Shown: positions 1-8,755, numbered from the stretch's first letter. The stretch: 64,000 nucleotides of DNA from Cryobacterium sp. BB307 (GCF_012274275.1 NZ_JAANZA010000001.1:868001-932000); one strand, 5' to 3'. The notes: generated from the sequence alone by a model not told the origin. Numbers and translations are program-made.

Positions 1-2
1 TG

Positions 3-812
3 GAGAAGATCTCCGGCGTGCTCGAGGAGAAGCCGAGCGTTCCGGATCCCACCGGCCCGATCGACCTCTGGGAGGCGAAGGGTCGGGTGGCTTTCGAAGG
101 CGTGGAGTTCGCCTACAAGGTGGACCGCGTTGTGCTGCCGACCTTCCACCTCGAGATCCCCGCGGGGCAGACCATCGCCCTCGTCGGCTCGACCGGAGCG
201 GGCAAGTCGACCCTCGCGAAGCTCATCTCGAGGTTCTACGACCCGACCGCGGGAGCAGTGTCGCTGGACGGCGTTGACCTTCGCCAGCTGCATCCGAAGG
301 ACCTGCGGCGCGCGATCGTAATGGTGACGCAGGAGGCATACCTGTTCTCCGGCACCGTGGCGGACAACATCGCGCTCGGCAAGCCGGAGGCGACGCGCGA
401 GGAGATCGTCGCGGCGGCCAAGGCGGTGGGCGCGCACACGTTCATCGCGGGACTGCCGGATGGCTACGACACCGACGTGAACAAGCGCGGCGGGCGCGTA
501 TCTGCCGGCCAGCGCCAGCTGATCTCGTTCGCCCGGGCATTCATCGCCGACCCGGTGGTGCTGATCCTGGACGAGGCGACCGCGTCGCTCGACATCCCGA
601 GCGAGCGACTCGTGCAGGAGGGCCTGCAGACCCTGCTCGCGGACCGCACCGCGGTGATCATCGCGCACCGGCTGTCGACCGTCGCGATCGCCGACCGGGT
701 GCTCGTGATGGAGCACGGCCGCATCGTCGAGGACGGGGCGCCGGCCGAGCTGATCGCCGGCACCGGGAAGTTCTCGAAGATGCACGCGGCCTGGCGCGAC
801 TCCCTCGTCTGA
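3..812 (+). CDS. ABC exporter, C-terminal ATP-binding half (5' end outside window)
   Basis: The frame is open to the left edge, so this is the end of a longer gene. A GTG at 18 exists, but the residues before it fit the linker that precedes the nucleotide-binding domain of exporter-type ABC proteins. Visible motifs, numbered from that GTG: Walker [10 protein letters not shown] (about 57-65), Q-loop [11 protein letters not shown], signature VSAGQ (161-165, variant of LSGGQ), Walker [13 protein letters not shown] and H-loop histidine near 217. The family couples ATP hydrolysis to export of lipids, peptides or drugs as a dimer; the substrate is not readable. The membrane domain lies outside the window. 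Sure of the family, not of the cargo. Confidence 0.9.
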   Translation, partial: EKISGVLEEKPSVPDPTGPIDLWEAKGRVAFEGVEFAYKVDRVVLPTFHLEIPAGQTIALVGSTGAGKSTLAKLISRFYDPTAGAVSLDGVDLRQLHPKDLRRAIVMVTQEAYLFSGTVADNIALGKPEATREEIVAAAKAVGAHTFIAGLPDGYDTDVNKRGGRVSAGQRQLISFARAFIADPVVLILDEATASLDIPSERLVQEGLQTLLADRTAVIIAHRLSTVAIADRVLVMEHGRIVEDGAPAELIAGTGKFSKMHAAWRDSLV

Positions 813-840
813 CCGTCGCTGTCCTGGCCCGACCTCTCGC

Positions 841-898
841 CGAGTTGCCCACTTCGGCCCTATTTCGGCCGAAAAGTGGGGCCGAAGTGGGCAACTCG
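841..898. repeat. 58-bp palindromic intergenic repeat, copy 1
   Basis: Perfect inverted repeat: left arm 841-860 starting CGAGTTGCCCACTT, right arm 879-898 ending AAGTGGGCAACTCG. The 18-bp centre has its own small palindrome, TTCGGCCGAA (864-873). A second 58-bp copy with the same right arm is at 19019-19076, and a 56-bp relative is at 34287-34342. It lies just past the stop of the ABC gene, so it could act as a transcription terminator, but it has no T-run. Confidence 0.85.
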
Positions 899-948
899 GT
901 GCACGCGCAAGGCGGGGCTCGGTAGCTCGACCACCGAGACGGGTTAAG

Positions 949-2382
949 TCAGGGGTTGCGGCCCGCGGTGGACATCCAGGTGGAGACGTCGATGGCCAGC
1001 GCCGACAGCGGCGCGACACTGACGTTCACGGTGCCATCCGGGTGCACCATCGCCTCGAGTCCGGTGATCGCGTCGACGTAGCGCCCGGGAACGAGCGAGG
1101 TGGGCAGTTCCGCCTCGTACGGCTCGGTGTTCGAGTTCAGCACAACGAAGCCGAGCTCGCCGCGGTAGAACGCCCACACGCCGTCCTCCTTCACGACGTC
1201 CTGCACGGCGGCGTCGCCCACCGCGCTGCGCCAGGCCAGCATCCGCTCGATCGGCGCCCAACGCTGCAGGCACTCCCACTGTCCACTGTCGCAGTCGACA
1301 TCCTGGACGCGACCGTCGGCATCCTGCGGCGGACCCTGATTGCGGTCCTCGAACGGATACCCGGAGTACAGCACGGGCGTGCCATACGGCTGGGCGAGCA
1401 TCGCGATGTTCGCCAGCAGGTAGGCGTCCCCGTCGCGGTACGAGAGCGTCTCGCCGTTGCGTTCGGTGTCGTGGTTGGTGACGAAGACGATGGCGTCCTC
1501 TGACGCGAGCTGTGCGTACTGCGGCCCGACCCTGTCCGCGGTTTCGATGAACGCCGAATCGAGCATCGACTTCAGGTCGCGGGCGAACGTGAACTCGAAC
1601 ACCTGACCGTTCCCGACATACTGCTCTGGCGTGATCGGCTCAAGAGAAGCCCGAATGACCTCCTGCATGATCCGGGTTCCGTCAGGCAGCGCGTCGACGA
1701 CCGCCTTGACGTCTTCCGCGGGCATGTGCTTGGCCGCGTCGATGCGGAAGCCGGCGACACCGAGGTCGAGCAGGTCGAGCAGGTAGGCCGTCAGCGTCTC
1801 GCGCACGTGGTCGGTCTCGGTCGCGAGGTCGGCGAGGTTCAGCAGTTCGCAGTTCTGCACCTGATCGGCGTCGTTGTAGTCCAGGATGTCCCCGGATGCG
1901 GTGTCGGTGCAGTGGTGGAAGTCGGCTTCGCCGTAGATGCCGGGGTAATCGTAGTGTTCGAACGCGCTGCCCGCCCATCCGGTGCCCGGCGCATCCTGCC
2001 CGGTCATGTGGTTGATCACCGCGTCGGCGATGATCTCGACGCCGGCATCCGCACACGTCTCGGTCATCGCCGCGAACTCCTCGCGCGTGCCGAGCCGCGA
2101 CTCGACCTGGTAGCTCACCGGCTGGTAGCTGGTCCACCATTCCGGGCCCGTGATGTGCTCTTGTGGGGGACTGGTCAGCACCCAGGAGATGCCGGCCGGG
2201 CCGAGCACGTCGATGCATTCGGTGGCGATCGAGTTCCAGTTCCATTGGAACAGCTGGATGCCGACATCTCGCGTGCCCGCGGGGCTTGGCACCGTCGGGT
2301 CTCCCGGCGTGCAGGCCACAAGCGACAGTGTCACCACCGCCGCCAGTGCAGCGGCGACCAGCCTGGTGCTCCTTCGTCGCAT
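949..2382 (-). CDS. Secreted lipoprotein alpha-amylase (GH13)
   Basis: Endo-hydrolysis of alpha-1,4-glucans outside the cell. The ATG at 2382 is chosen because GAAGG precedes it and a lipoprotein signal follows at once (basic MRRRSTR, hydrophobic stretch, lipobox LVAC with Cys24); a longer upstream reading frame would bury the signal. The four GH13 regions are visible: DAVINH (120-125), GFRIDAAKH with nucleophile Asp215, acid/base Glu241 in QEV, and Asp305 in NHD. A short all-beta C-terminal domain ends the 477-residue protein and no starch-binding module is seen. The length and motifs resemble Streptomyces-type amylases. Lipid anchoring is inferred from the lipobox. Confidence 0.93.
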   Translation of the reverse strand: MRRRSTRLVAAALAAVVTLSLVACTPGDPTVPSPAGTRDVGIQLFQWNWNSIATECIDVLGPAGISWVLTSPPQEHITGPEWWTSYQPVSYQVESRLGTREEFAAMTETCADAGVEIIADAVINHMTGQDAPGTGWAGSAFEHYDYPGIYGEADFHHCTDTASGDILDYNDADQVQNCELLNLADLATETDHVRETLTAYLLDLLDLGVAGFRIDAAKHMPAEDVKAVVDALPDGTRIMQEVIRASLEPITPEQYVGNGQVFEFTFARDLKSMLDSAFIETADRVGPQYAQLASEDAIVFVTNHDTERNGETLSYRDGDAYLLANIAMLAQPYGTPVLYSGYPFEDRNQGPPQDADGRVQDVDCDSGQWECLQRWAPIERMLAWRSAVGDAAVQDVVKEDGVWAFYRGELGFVVLNSNTEPYEAELPTSLVPGRYVDAITGLEAMVHPDGTVNVSVAPLSALAIDVSTWMSTAGRNP

Positions 2383-2418
2383 CCGGACACCCTTCGTGTT
2401 GTGCCGGACCGACCGGCC

Positions 2419-2434
2419 AGAAAACGCTTGCACG
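2419..2434 (-). promoter_or_regulatory. Candidate LacI/MalR-type operator upstream of amylase
   Basis: Read on the minus strand the site is CGTGCAAGCGTTTTCT, 37-52 nt before the amylase ATG. TGCAAGCG with a central CG resembles the half-sites used by LacI-family maltose regulators of actinobacteria. The second half is degenerate, so this is an inference from position and partial symmetry. Confidence 0.35.
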
Positions 2435-2486
2435 ACTGTATCGCAGCGACCGGGCCGGGCAGCGTCGACGCTGACTCGCACCGTGC

Positions 2487-2819
2487 TCAGCCCGGGTAGC
2501 GCGCCTGTCGGAGGTTGATCCGGTAGTCGCCGTCATCCCGCCAGAGCAGCGGAGTGTGCTCATCCCGGTAGTGCTCGAGCGCGCGCTGCTCATGGCACAG
2601 CGGTGGCTCGCCGCTTGACCGGATGACGCGCCACCACGGCAGGTCGTGTCCATAGCGCGCCATCACCTGGCCGACGGCGCGCGCCGCGCGGCTCCCGACT
2701 GCGGCGGCCACATCGCCGTAGCTCATCACCATGCCGGCCGGGATGGAGTCGACGACGTCGATCACGCGGGAGACGAAGTCTGCACCTGGGCCCGCTGCCG
2801 AGTCGCGCTGCTCGGTCAC
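2487..2819 (-). CDS. Alkyltransferase-like (ATL) protein, MGMT fold without acceptor cysteine
   Basis: 110 residues, the C-terminal DNA-binding domain of O6-alkylguanine-DNA methyltransferases. The family's PCHRV active site reads PWWRV (61-65), so both the alkyl-accepting Cys and the His are Trp. Such ATL proteins bind alkylated bases and hand them to nucleotide excision repair instead of reversing the damage. The helix-turn-helix stretch SRAARAVGQVMAR is kept. The start is the GTG at 2819, which overlaps the stop of the upstream acetyltransferase (GTGA), so the two are probably co-translated. The role is inferred from the family; the Cys loss is seen directly. Confidence 0.87.
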   Translation of the reverse strand: MTEQRDSAAGPGADFVSRVIDVVDSIPAGMVMSYGDVAAAVGSRAARAVGQVMARYGHDLPWWRVIRSSGEPPLCHEQRALEHYRDEHTPLLWRDDGDYRINLRQARYPG

Positions 2820-3268
2820 AACTTCAGGGCGCCGAACTTCTCGCCGTACTGCGTCTCGCCGATGACCTCGAAGCCGATGTTCGTGAAGAACGCCTCCGGG
2901 CCCTCCTCGCCGGGCTCCCACAGTGCGGTGAGCCGGTCGAACCCGCGCTGGCGGGCCTCGTCGGCCAGTGCGAGCACCGCGAAGGTGCCGATTCCGTGCC
3001 CCTGCTGCTCGGCCGCGACGTGCACGCGCCAGACGGCGCTACGGAATTCCTCCTGCGCGGCATCCGGGTCGAAATTGCCCCGGATGAAGCCGACGACGGT
3101 GTCCCCGTCGAGCACGACGCGCGGCCAGGTGGTGGTCGGATCGATGTAGTTGTCGGCGATCGCGTAGGTGGGCGGGACGACAAACGCCTCTTGTCCCGGT
3201 CGCAAAGTCAGGTTGTTCGCGGCCACAATGTTCGTCGCTGACAGTTCTTCCAGTCGGAATTCGCCCAT
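2816..3268 (-). CDS. GNAT family N-acetyltransferase
   Basis: 150 residues with the acetyl-CoA binding signature EQQGHGIGTFAVLALADEA (motif A, Q/RxxGxG/A) at about 87-105 and a typical GNAT C-terminal strand (FFTNIGFEVIGE). The family transfers acetyl from acetyl-CoA to an amine; the target is unknown here. The ATG at 3268 is supported by a TAGCCT box (3276-3281) 7 nt upstream, which predicts a leaderless transcript. The gene heads a two-gene unit with the ATL protein, so an association with DNA damage is possible but unproven. Confidence 0.85.
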   Translation of the reverse strand: MGEFRLEELSATNIVAANNLTLRPGQEAFVVPPTYAIADNYIDPTTTWPRVVLDGDTVVGFIRGNFDPDAAQEEFRSAVWRVHVAAEQQGHGIGTFAVLALADEARQRGFDRLTALWEPGEEGPEAFFTNIGFEVIGETQYGEKFGALKL

Positions 3269-3308
3269 AGGCAAGAGGCTAGCGTTTCGCACTGACCAGA
3301 CCAAAGGA

Positions 3309-3348
3309 ATATCTCGATGTCGAGATATATGGGCCGGGGGGCTAAACT
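3309..3348 (+). promoter_or_regulatory. icd promoter with palindromic operator
   Basis: An inverted repeat with 9-bp arms, ATATCTCGA (3309-3317) and TCGAGATAT (3320-3328), separated by two bases, lies over the expected -35 position of a TAAACT -10 box (3343-3348). The transcript would start near 3355 and give a leader of about 58 nt before icd. Such placement fits control of icd by a dimeric regulator; which one is not known. Confidence 0.6.
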
Positions 3349-3412
3349 TGTCGGCGGTGTGCGCAGCGAATACGCCGCACGCCCAGGACGTCTTACGAAG
3401 GGCAACACTCAA

Positions 3413-4627
3413 GTGAAGATCACGGTTACTGGCACGGTCGTCGAGCTCGACGGCGACGAGATGACGCGCATCATCTGGCAGAAGATCAAGGACACCCTGA
3501 TCCACCCCTATCTCGACTTGAACATCGAGTACTACGACCTCGGCATCGAGAAGCGCGACGAGACCAACGACCAGATCACCATCGATGCGGCCCACGCCAT
3601 CCAGAAGCACGGCGTCGGCGTGAAGTGCGCCACCATCACGCCCGACGAGGCTCGCGTCGAAGAGTTCGGCCTGAAGCAGATGTGGAAGAGCCCGAACGGC
3701 ACCATCCGCAACATCCTCGGCGGCGTGATCTTCCGCGAGCCGATCATCATCTCCAACATCCCGCGGCTCGTCCCCGGATGGAACAAGCCGATCATCATCG
3801 GCCGTCACGCCTTCGGCGACCAGTACCGCGCCACCGACTTCCGGTTCGCCGGCGAGGGCACGCTCACCGTCGAGTTCACCCCGAAGGACGGATCGGAGCC
3901 GCAGAAGTTCGAGGTCTTCCAGGCGCCCGGCGACGGCATCGCGCAGGTGCAGTACAACCTCGACGCCAGCATCCGTGACTTCGCGCGCGCTTCGCTGAAC
4001 TACGGTCTGGCCCGCAACTACCCGGTATACCTGTCGACGAAGAACACCATCCTGAAGGCCTACGACGGCCGGTTCAAGGACATCTTCCAGGAAATCTTCG
4101 ACAACGAGTTCAAGGACCAGTTCGACGCCGCTGGCCTCACCTACGAGCACCGCCTGATCGACGACATGGTCGCAGCCTCGCTCAAGTGGGAGGGCGGCTA
4201 CGTCTGGGCGTGCAAGAACTACGACGGCGACGTGCAGTCAGACACCGTCGCTCAGGGCTTCGGCTCGCTCGGCCTGATGACCTCGGTGCTGACCACGCCG
4301 GATGGCAAGATCGTCGAAGCGGAGGCCGCCCACGGCACCGTCACCCGTCACTACCGCCAGCACCAGGCAGGCAAGCCGACCTCCACCAACCCGATCGCCT
4401 CGATCTTCGCCTGGACGCGCGGACTCGCGCACCGCGGCAAGCTCGACGACAACCAGGCGCTCATCGACTTCGCCAGCACACTCGAGGACGTCGTCATCAC
4501 GACGGTCGAGTCGGGCAACATGACCAAGGACCTCGCGATGCTGGTCGGCCCGGAGCAGGAGTACCAGACCACCGAGGAGTTCCTCGCGACCCTGGACGCG
4601 AACTTGAAGGCGCGGATGGCTGCGTAG
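3413..4627 (+). CDS. icd: NADP-dependent isocitrate dehydrogenase, homodimeric type
   Basis: Oxidative decarboxylation of isocitrate to 2-oxoglutarate in the TCA cycle, producing NADPH. 404 residues, matching the eukaryote-like dimeric IDH group rather than the E. coli type or the large monomeric type. Signature pieces: [11 protein letters not shown] near the N terminus, substrate-binding [22 protein letters not shown], then [20 protein letters not shown] and [13 protein letters not shown]. The GTG at 3413 follows ACGAAGGG. An in-frame ATG at 3317 lies inside the operator and upstream of the likely transcription start, so it was not used. Confidence 0.96.
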   Translation: MKITVTGTVVELDGDEMTRIIWQKIKDTLIHPYLDLNIEYYDLGIEKRDETNDQITIDAAHAIQKHGVGVKCATITPDEARVEEFGLKQMWKSPNGTIRNILGGVIFREPIIISNIPRLVPGWNKPIIIGRHAFGDQYRATDFRFAGEGTLTVEFTPKDGSEPQKFEVFQAPGDGIAQVQYNLDASIRDFARASLNYGLARNYPVYLSTKNTILKAYDGRFKDIFQEIFDNEFKDQFDAAGLTYEHRLIDDMVAASLKWEGGYVWACKNYDGDVQSDTVAQGFGSLGLMTSVLTTPDGKIVEAEAAHGTVTRHYRQHQAGKPTSTNPIASIFAWTRGLAHRGKLDDNQALIDFASTLEDVVITTVESGNMTKDLAMLVGPEQEYQTTEEFLATLDANLKARMAA

Positions 4628-4647
4628 CCCGCTGTCTTGAACGCAAG

Positions 4648-4680
4648 AGGACCGGCGCCGAAAGGCGCCGGTCCTTTGCT
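4648..4680. terminator. Bidirectional terminator between icd and hsp20
   Basis: A perfect 12-bp stem AGGACCGGCGCC (4648-4659) / GGCGCCGGTCCT (4664-4675) closes a GAAA tetraloop, followed by TTGCTTTG. The two genes converge here, so the hairpin can serve both. Confidence 0.9.
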
Positions 4681-4693
4681 TTGCCGCTAAGCG

Positions 4694-5137
4694 TCAGGAT
4701 GTCGACACGTTTGGGCTGATCTGCTGCTGCGTGCCCTCGCGCTCACCGCGCTGGACCTCAATCTTGCGAGGCTTGGCCTTCTCGTGGATCGGGATGACGA
4801 CACTCAGCACACCATTGTTGTAGCTGGCGCTGATGCTCTCGGTGTCGATCCCATCACCCAGGTTGAGCTGGCGCAGGAACGAGCCCGACACGCGCTCCTT
4901 GGCGATCCACTTCACGTCACCGCTGCGCCCGGTCTTCTCCGCCCGGATGGTCAGCAGCTGACCATCGACGTCGATGTCGATCGAGCCCGGGTCCACGCCC
5001 GGCAGGTCGACGGCGAGGATGTAGTGGTCGCCCTCGCGGTGCAGATCGATGGGCATCATCCGCGGGCCCTGACGCGGGTCCATCAGCTCGGTTGCCATTC
5101 GATCCAGTTCGCGGAACGGGTCGAAGTAGAGTGCCAT
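4694..5137 (-). CDS. Hsp20 / alpha-crystallin small heat-shock protein
   Basis: 147-residue chaperone that holds unfolding proteins as oligomers without ATP. The central alpha-crystallin domain runs from about residue 25 to 120 (HREGDHYILAVDLPGVDPGS near the start, the A-x-x-x-NGVL element at its end) and is followed by an IEV-type C-terminal extension. The start ATG at 5137 comes before MALYFDPFRELD, typical for this group, with AGGGAG upstream. An earlier ATG adds 13 residues that do not resemble the family. The upstream region carries both HAIR-like and CIRCE operators, so heat induction through HspR and HrcA is expected. Confidence 0.95.
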   Translation of the reverse strand: MALYFDPFRELDRMATELMDPRQGPRMMPIDLHREGDHYILAVDLPGVDPGSIDIDVDGQLLTIRAEKTGRSGDVKWIAKERVSGSFLRQLNLGDGIDTESISASYNNGVLSVVIPIHEKAKPRKIEVQRGEREGTQQQISPNVSTS

Positions 5138-5182
5138 TTCTTCATCAACTCCCTGTATGCGTTTCGGATATGACATTCCAAT

Positions 5183-5203
5183 GTTGAGTCGATACCGCTC
5201 AAC
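5183..5203 (-). promoter_or_regulatory. HAIR-like operator (HspR) before hsp20
   Basis: GTTGAGT-N7-GCTCAAC. The HspR-associated inverted repeat consensus is CTTGAGT-N7-ACTCAAG, so the spacing is exact and 11 of 14 arm bases match. It lies 46 nt upstream of the hsp20 ATG. Confidence 0.75.
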
Positions 5204-5215
5204 TTGGCATCCATG

Positions 5216-5242
5216 TTAGCACTCGGCATAGGAGAGTGCCAG
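5216..5242 (-). promoter_or_regulatory. CIRCE element (HrcA) before hsp20
   Basis: TTAGCACTC-N9-GAGTGCCAG. The consensus is TTAGCACTC-N9-GAGTGCTAA: the left arm is perfect, the right arm matches 7 of 9, and the spacing is exact. It is 79-105 nt upstream of the hsp20 ATG and 12 bp from the HAIR-like site. The next gene on the other strand starts about 200 bp away. Confidence 0.85.
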
Positions 5243-5322
5243 ATTTCTCACCCGGATTCCAGCAAGCACGGGGCCTCGAGGGTGCGCCGACACCGCTGCC
5301 GAAAAGGAAAATGTCGAGGATC

Positions 5323-5352
5323 CCCCCAAAGGGGGTAGACAGCCTCTAGTGT
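5323..5352 (+). promoter_or_regulatory. Candidate subtilase promoter with CCCCC-AAA-GGGGG operator
   Basis: A 13-bp palindrome CCCCCAAAGGGGG (5323-5335) sits where the -35 box would be for a TAGTGT -10 hexamer (5347-5352). No TTGACA-like box is present, so an activator or repressor site is likely. The remaining 80 nt to the GTG start form a leader. The regulator is unknown. Confidence 0.4.
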
Positions 5353-5440
5353 GTGACTCACTCGCAGTGCCCCCGACTGCGGCGCAACACCGTCCTTGTT
5401 CAGCTACACCGACCCTGTTCACCGCAGAAGGGATACATCT

Positions 5441-8400
5441 GTGACCATTCGCAGCGCAATCGCCGCGTGCGCGTCGGCCGCCCTGATCGCATCCGGCATC
5501 GTTGCCGGAACCGCGTTCACGGCCGCCGCCGCCCCGACCGAGATAGGGGGCCACGGTCAGCTATCGTTCGAGCCGGGCCGCTACATCGTCACGCTCGTCG
5601 AACCATCCACCGCCACCTACGAGGGCGGTGTCGATGGGTTCGCACCGACTCAGCCGAAGAAGGGCGAGCAGCTCAAGCCGGGCCGTGGGGCGGTCCAGAA
5701 GTACACCGCGCACCTGAAGAAGAAACAGAAAGAGGTAGCGGACGCCGTCGGAGCCGACGTCGACTACTCGTACACCCTCTCCCTCAACGGATTCGCGGCC
5801 GACCTGACCGCGGCGCAGGCAGCGAAGCTGGCCGCTGACAAGAACGTCGCGTCGCTCGCCCTCGATGAGCTCCAGCACATCACCGCGGTTCCGTCGACCG
5901 AGTTCCTCGGACTCGAGGGCCCCGGCGGCGTCTGGGAGTCCGTCGGTGGCGTAGACAACGCGGGTGCCGGCGTGGTCGTCGGCGTGCTCGACACCGGCAT
6001 CGCGCCGGAGAACCCCGCCTTCGCGGGCGACACGCTCGGCACCGCCCCGGGATCCGACCCGTACCTCGATGGCAGTTCCATCGTCTTCTCGAAGAGCGAC
6101 GGCGGCACCTTCATCGGCGAGTGTGTCGCGGGCGTGCAGTTCGGGGCCGACGACTGCTCCACCAAGCTGGTCGGCGCACGGTACTTCGTCGCAGGCTTCG
6201 GCGCGGGCAACATCGGGAACACGTCGCTCGGCGAGTACCTCTCCCCCCGCGACGGCGACAGCCACGGCTCGCACACCGCGAGCACCGCGGCGGGCAACGC
6301 GAACACCGCGGTCTCCGTCGCCGGCACCGACTACGGCACCTTCACCGGCGTCGCGCCGGCCGCGAAGGTCGCCGCCTACAAGGTGTGCTGGACCGGCCAG
6401 GACCCGGCAAGCACCAACGATGACGGATGCGCCACCTCCGACCTGCTGGCCGGTATCGACCAGGCGGTCGCCGACGGCGTCGACGTGATCAACTTCTCCA
6501 TCGGCGGCGGCGCTGCCGACAGCACCGTCTCGCTCACCGACCAGGCCTTCCTCGGAGCGGCGGCTGCCGGCGTCTTCGTGGCCGCCTCGGCCGGCAACTC
6601 CGGGCCGGGGGCATCCACCCTCGACCACGGCTCGCCGTGGATCACCACGGTCGCCGCGACGACCATCCCGAGCTACCAGGCGACCGTCACCCTCGGCGAC
6701 GGCAGCGCGATGGCCGGAGCCTCGATCACCGTCAGCGAGCCGGTGGCCGGAGACCTCGTGCTCGCGGCATCCGTCGCGCTGTCCGGTGCGGTGAAGCCGA
6801 ACCTGTGCCTCGCGGGCACGCTCGACCCGGTGCTCGCCGACGGCAAGATCGTGGTCTGTGAGCGCGGCGAGAACGCCCGCGTCGACAAGTCGGCCGAAGT
6901 GGCCAGAGCCGGCGGTATCGGCATGGTGCAGGTGAATGTCGTCCCGGGTTCGATCGACCTCGACCAGCACTCGGTTCCGTCGGTGCACCTCGACGCGCAG
7001 TTCCACGACGCGGTCATGGCGTACGCGGCGACCGCGGGTGCGACCGCGACGCTCACGCCCGAGAACACGACCGGGATCGAGCCGCCGACGCCCGTCGTCG
7101 CAGGCTTCTCCTCGCGCGGTCCGGTGCTGGCTGACGGCAGCGACATCCTGAAGCCGGATATTGCGGCACCCGGTGTCGCGATCGTCGCCTCGGCAGCGAA
7201 CGCCGAGGGTGGCGAGCCGACTTTCACGTTCATGTCGGGCACGTCGATGGCTTCCCCGCACGTGGCTGGACTCGCGGCGCTGTATCTCGGCAAGTCGCCG
7301 AACGCGACGCCCGCTGAAATCAAGTCCGCGATGATGACCACCGCGTACAACACGGTCGACGCCGGCGGCAACGCCGTCACCGACCCGTTCGCGCGGGGCG
7401 CCGGTCACGCCGACCCGACGAAGTACTTCGAGCCGGGTCTGCTCTACCTGAACGGCACGTCCGACTGGCTGGCGTACATCCAGGGCATCGGCTACGACAT
7501 CGGTGTCGACGCGATCGACCCGAGCAACCTGAACATCGCCTCGATCGCGATCGGGTCGCTAACCGCAGCCGAGACGATCACCCGCACGGTGACGGCCACC
7601 CAGGCCGGAACGTTCGAGGCATCCGTCTCGGTCCCGGGCATCAACGCGGTTGTCTCGCCGTCGACGCTCACCTTCGGGGCAGCGGGTGAGACTGCGAGCT
7701 ACACCGTGACGTTCGACCGAACGGATGCTCCGCTCGACAAGTTCGCGACCGGCGCGCTTGCCTGGACGAGCGGCGACACCGTCGTCCGCTCGCCCATCGC
7801 GGTGCGACCGGTGACGATTGTGGCGCCGAGCGAGGTCATCGGTACCGGTGTCCGCGGTTCGCTCGACGTGTCGGTGACTCCGGGCGGAACCGGCGACATC
7901 GCGCTCGGCACCACCGGTCTCACCCTCGGAGAGCTGCAGGTGCTGAAGGGCAAGAAGACCGGACACTCCGGTGTCGGTGCGACCGGTGACTTCTTCGAGT
8001 ACTACGTGGATGTCGCGGCAGGCACGCAGTTCGCGCGCTTCGACCTCGACTCGCTCGACGACACGGCCGACCTCGACCTCATCGTCTACCAGCTCGACGC
8101 GTCCGGAACCCCGATCGCCGGCTGGCAGTCGGCGACTGGCTCGGCGGATGAGCGAGTCGACCTGGCTAGCCCGGATGCCGGTACGTACTACGTGCTCGTC
8201 GACCTCTACTCGGCCGCGGCGAACACCGCATTCGACCTGAGGACGTTCGAGGTCGCGCCGGGCGGCGCACCGCTCGCTCTTGCCCCGTCGGTGCTCGCCG
8301 GTGAGCAGGGTGTGCCGGTCACCTACACGGCCTCGTGGAGCGGGCTGAAGGAGCGCTCGAGCTACCTCGGGCTGATCAGCTACGGCGACACTGGAGCATT

Positions 8401-8704
8401 CACGGCGATCACCGTGACGACCGGTGACGCCATGGCGCCGGTGAACACCGTGCCGCCGACGATCAGCGGCACACCGGAGGTCGGCAAGACGCTCACCGCC
8501 TCACCGGGCGAGTGGGACGTGGCCGGGCTGATGTTCACCTACCAGTGGCAAGCGAGCGGGGTCGACATCAAGGGCGCCAATTCCGCAAGCTACAAGGTGA
8601 AGTCGAAGGACCGGGGTAAGGAACTCACGGTCGTCGTCACAGCGAAGGCCGCGGGCAAGGCACCCGCGGGCACGGCGGTGTCCGCGCCGGTGACCATCAA
8701 GTAG
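5441..8704 (+). CDS. Secreted subtilisin-like serine protease (S8) with PA and C-terminal beta domains
   Basis: 1087 residues. The GTG at 5441 follows AGAAGGG and opens a Sec signal peptide cleaved after AAAA (about residue 33). Order: I9-type inhibitor prodomain (GRYIVTLVEP onward, to about 150), S8 domain with Asp184 (LDTGI), His275 (DSHGSHTAS), oxyanion Asn386 (SAGNSGPG) and Ser602 (GTSMAS), with a protease-associated insert at about 430-550; then a fibronectin-like region, a pre-peptidase-C-like beta domain (about 850-940), and a C-terminal Ig-like module (PTISGTPEVGKTLTA onward). It resembles Vpr/cucumisin-like extracellular proteases and probably degrades external protein. No LPxTG anchor is seen. 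Confidence 0.95.
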   Translation: MTIRSAIAACASAALIASGIVAGTAFTAAAAPTEIGGHGQLSFEPGRYIVTLVEPSTATYEGGVDGFAPTQPKKGEQLKPGRGAVQKYTAHLKKKQKEVADAVGADVDYSYTLSLNGFAADLTAAQAAKLAADKNVASLALDELQHITAVPSTEFLGLEGPGGVWESVGGVDNAGAGVVVGVLDTGIAPENPAFAGDTLGTAPGSDPYLDGSSIVFSKSDGGTFIGECVAGVQFGADDCSTKLVGARYFVAGFGAGNIGNTSLGEYLSPRDGDSHGSHTASTAAGNANTAVSVAGTDYGTFTGVAPAAKVAAYKVCWTGQDPASTNDDGCATSDLLAGIDQAVADGVDVINFSIGGGAADSTVSLTDQAFLGAAAAGVFVAASAGNSGPGASTLDHGSPWITTVAATTIPSYQATVTLGDGSAMAGASITVSEPVAGDLVLAASVALSGAVKPNLCLAGTLDPVLADGKIVVCERGENARVDKSAEVARAGGIGMVQVNVVPGSIDLDQHSVPSVHLDAQFHDAVMAYAATAGATATLTPENTTGIEPPTPVVAGFSSRGPVLADGSDILKPDIAAPGVAIVASAANAEGGEPTFTFMSGTSMASPHVAGLAALYLGKSPNATPAEIKSAMMTTAYNTVDAGGNAVTDPFARGAGHADPTKYFEPGLLYLNGTSDWLAYIQGIGYDIGVDAIDPSNLNIASIAIGSLTAAETITRTVTATQAGTFEASVSVPGINAVVSPSTLTFGAAGETASYTVTFDRTDAPLDKFATGALAWTSGDTVVRSPIAVRPVTIVAPSEVIGTGVRGSLDVSVTPGGTGDIALGTTGLTLGELQVLKGKKTGHSGVGATGDFFEYYVDVAAGTQFARFDLDSLDDTADLDLIVYQLDASGTPIAGWQSATGSADERVDLASPDAGTYYVLVDLYSAAANTAFDLRTFEVAPGGAPLALAPSVLAGEQGVPVTYTASWSGLKERSSYLGLISYGDTGAFTAITVTTGDAMAPVNTVPPTISGTPEVGKTLTASPGEWDVAGLMFTYQWQASGVDIKGANSASYKVKSKDRGKELTVVVTAKAAGKAPAGTAVSAPVTIK

Positions 8705-8710
8705 CCGGGC

Positions 8711-8755
8711 GAACCGGGGCCGGGTCCATTTGGGTCCGGCCCTGGTTCGTTTCTT
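8711..8755 (+). terminator. Terminator after the subtilase
   Basis: GAACCGGGGCCGG (8711-8723) pairs with 8736-8748 (one G-T pair), and GTTTCTT follows. It separates the subtilase from the convergent nagA. Confidence 0.85.

Noticed and set aside
1726..2499. 257-codon plus-strand frame opposite the amylase
   Set aside because: Antisense shadow; the minus-strand frame has all GH13 motifs.
3317..3412. ATG at 3317 as an earlier start of icd
   Set aside because: It lies in the operator and upstream of the likely -10 box; the GTG at 3413 has a ribosome site and matches the family N terminus.
5561..7408. 615-codon open frame antisense to the subtilase
   Set aside because: Rich in Arg, Gly and Asp with no domain, no start signal, and fully explained as the complement of a GC-rich gene with strong third-position bias.
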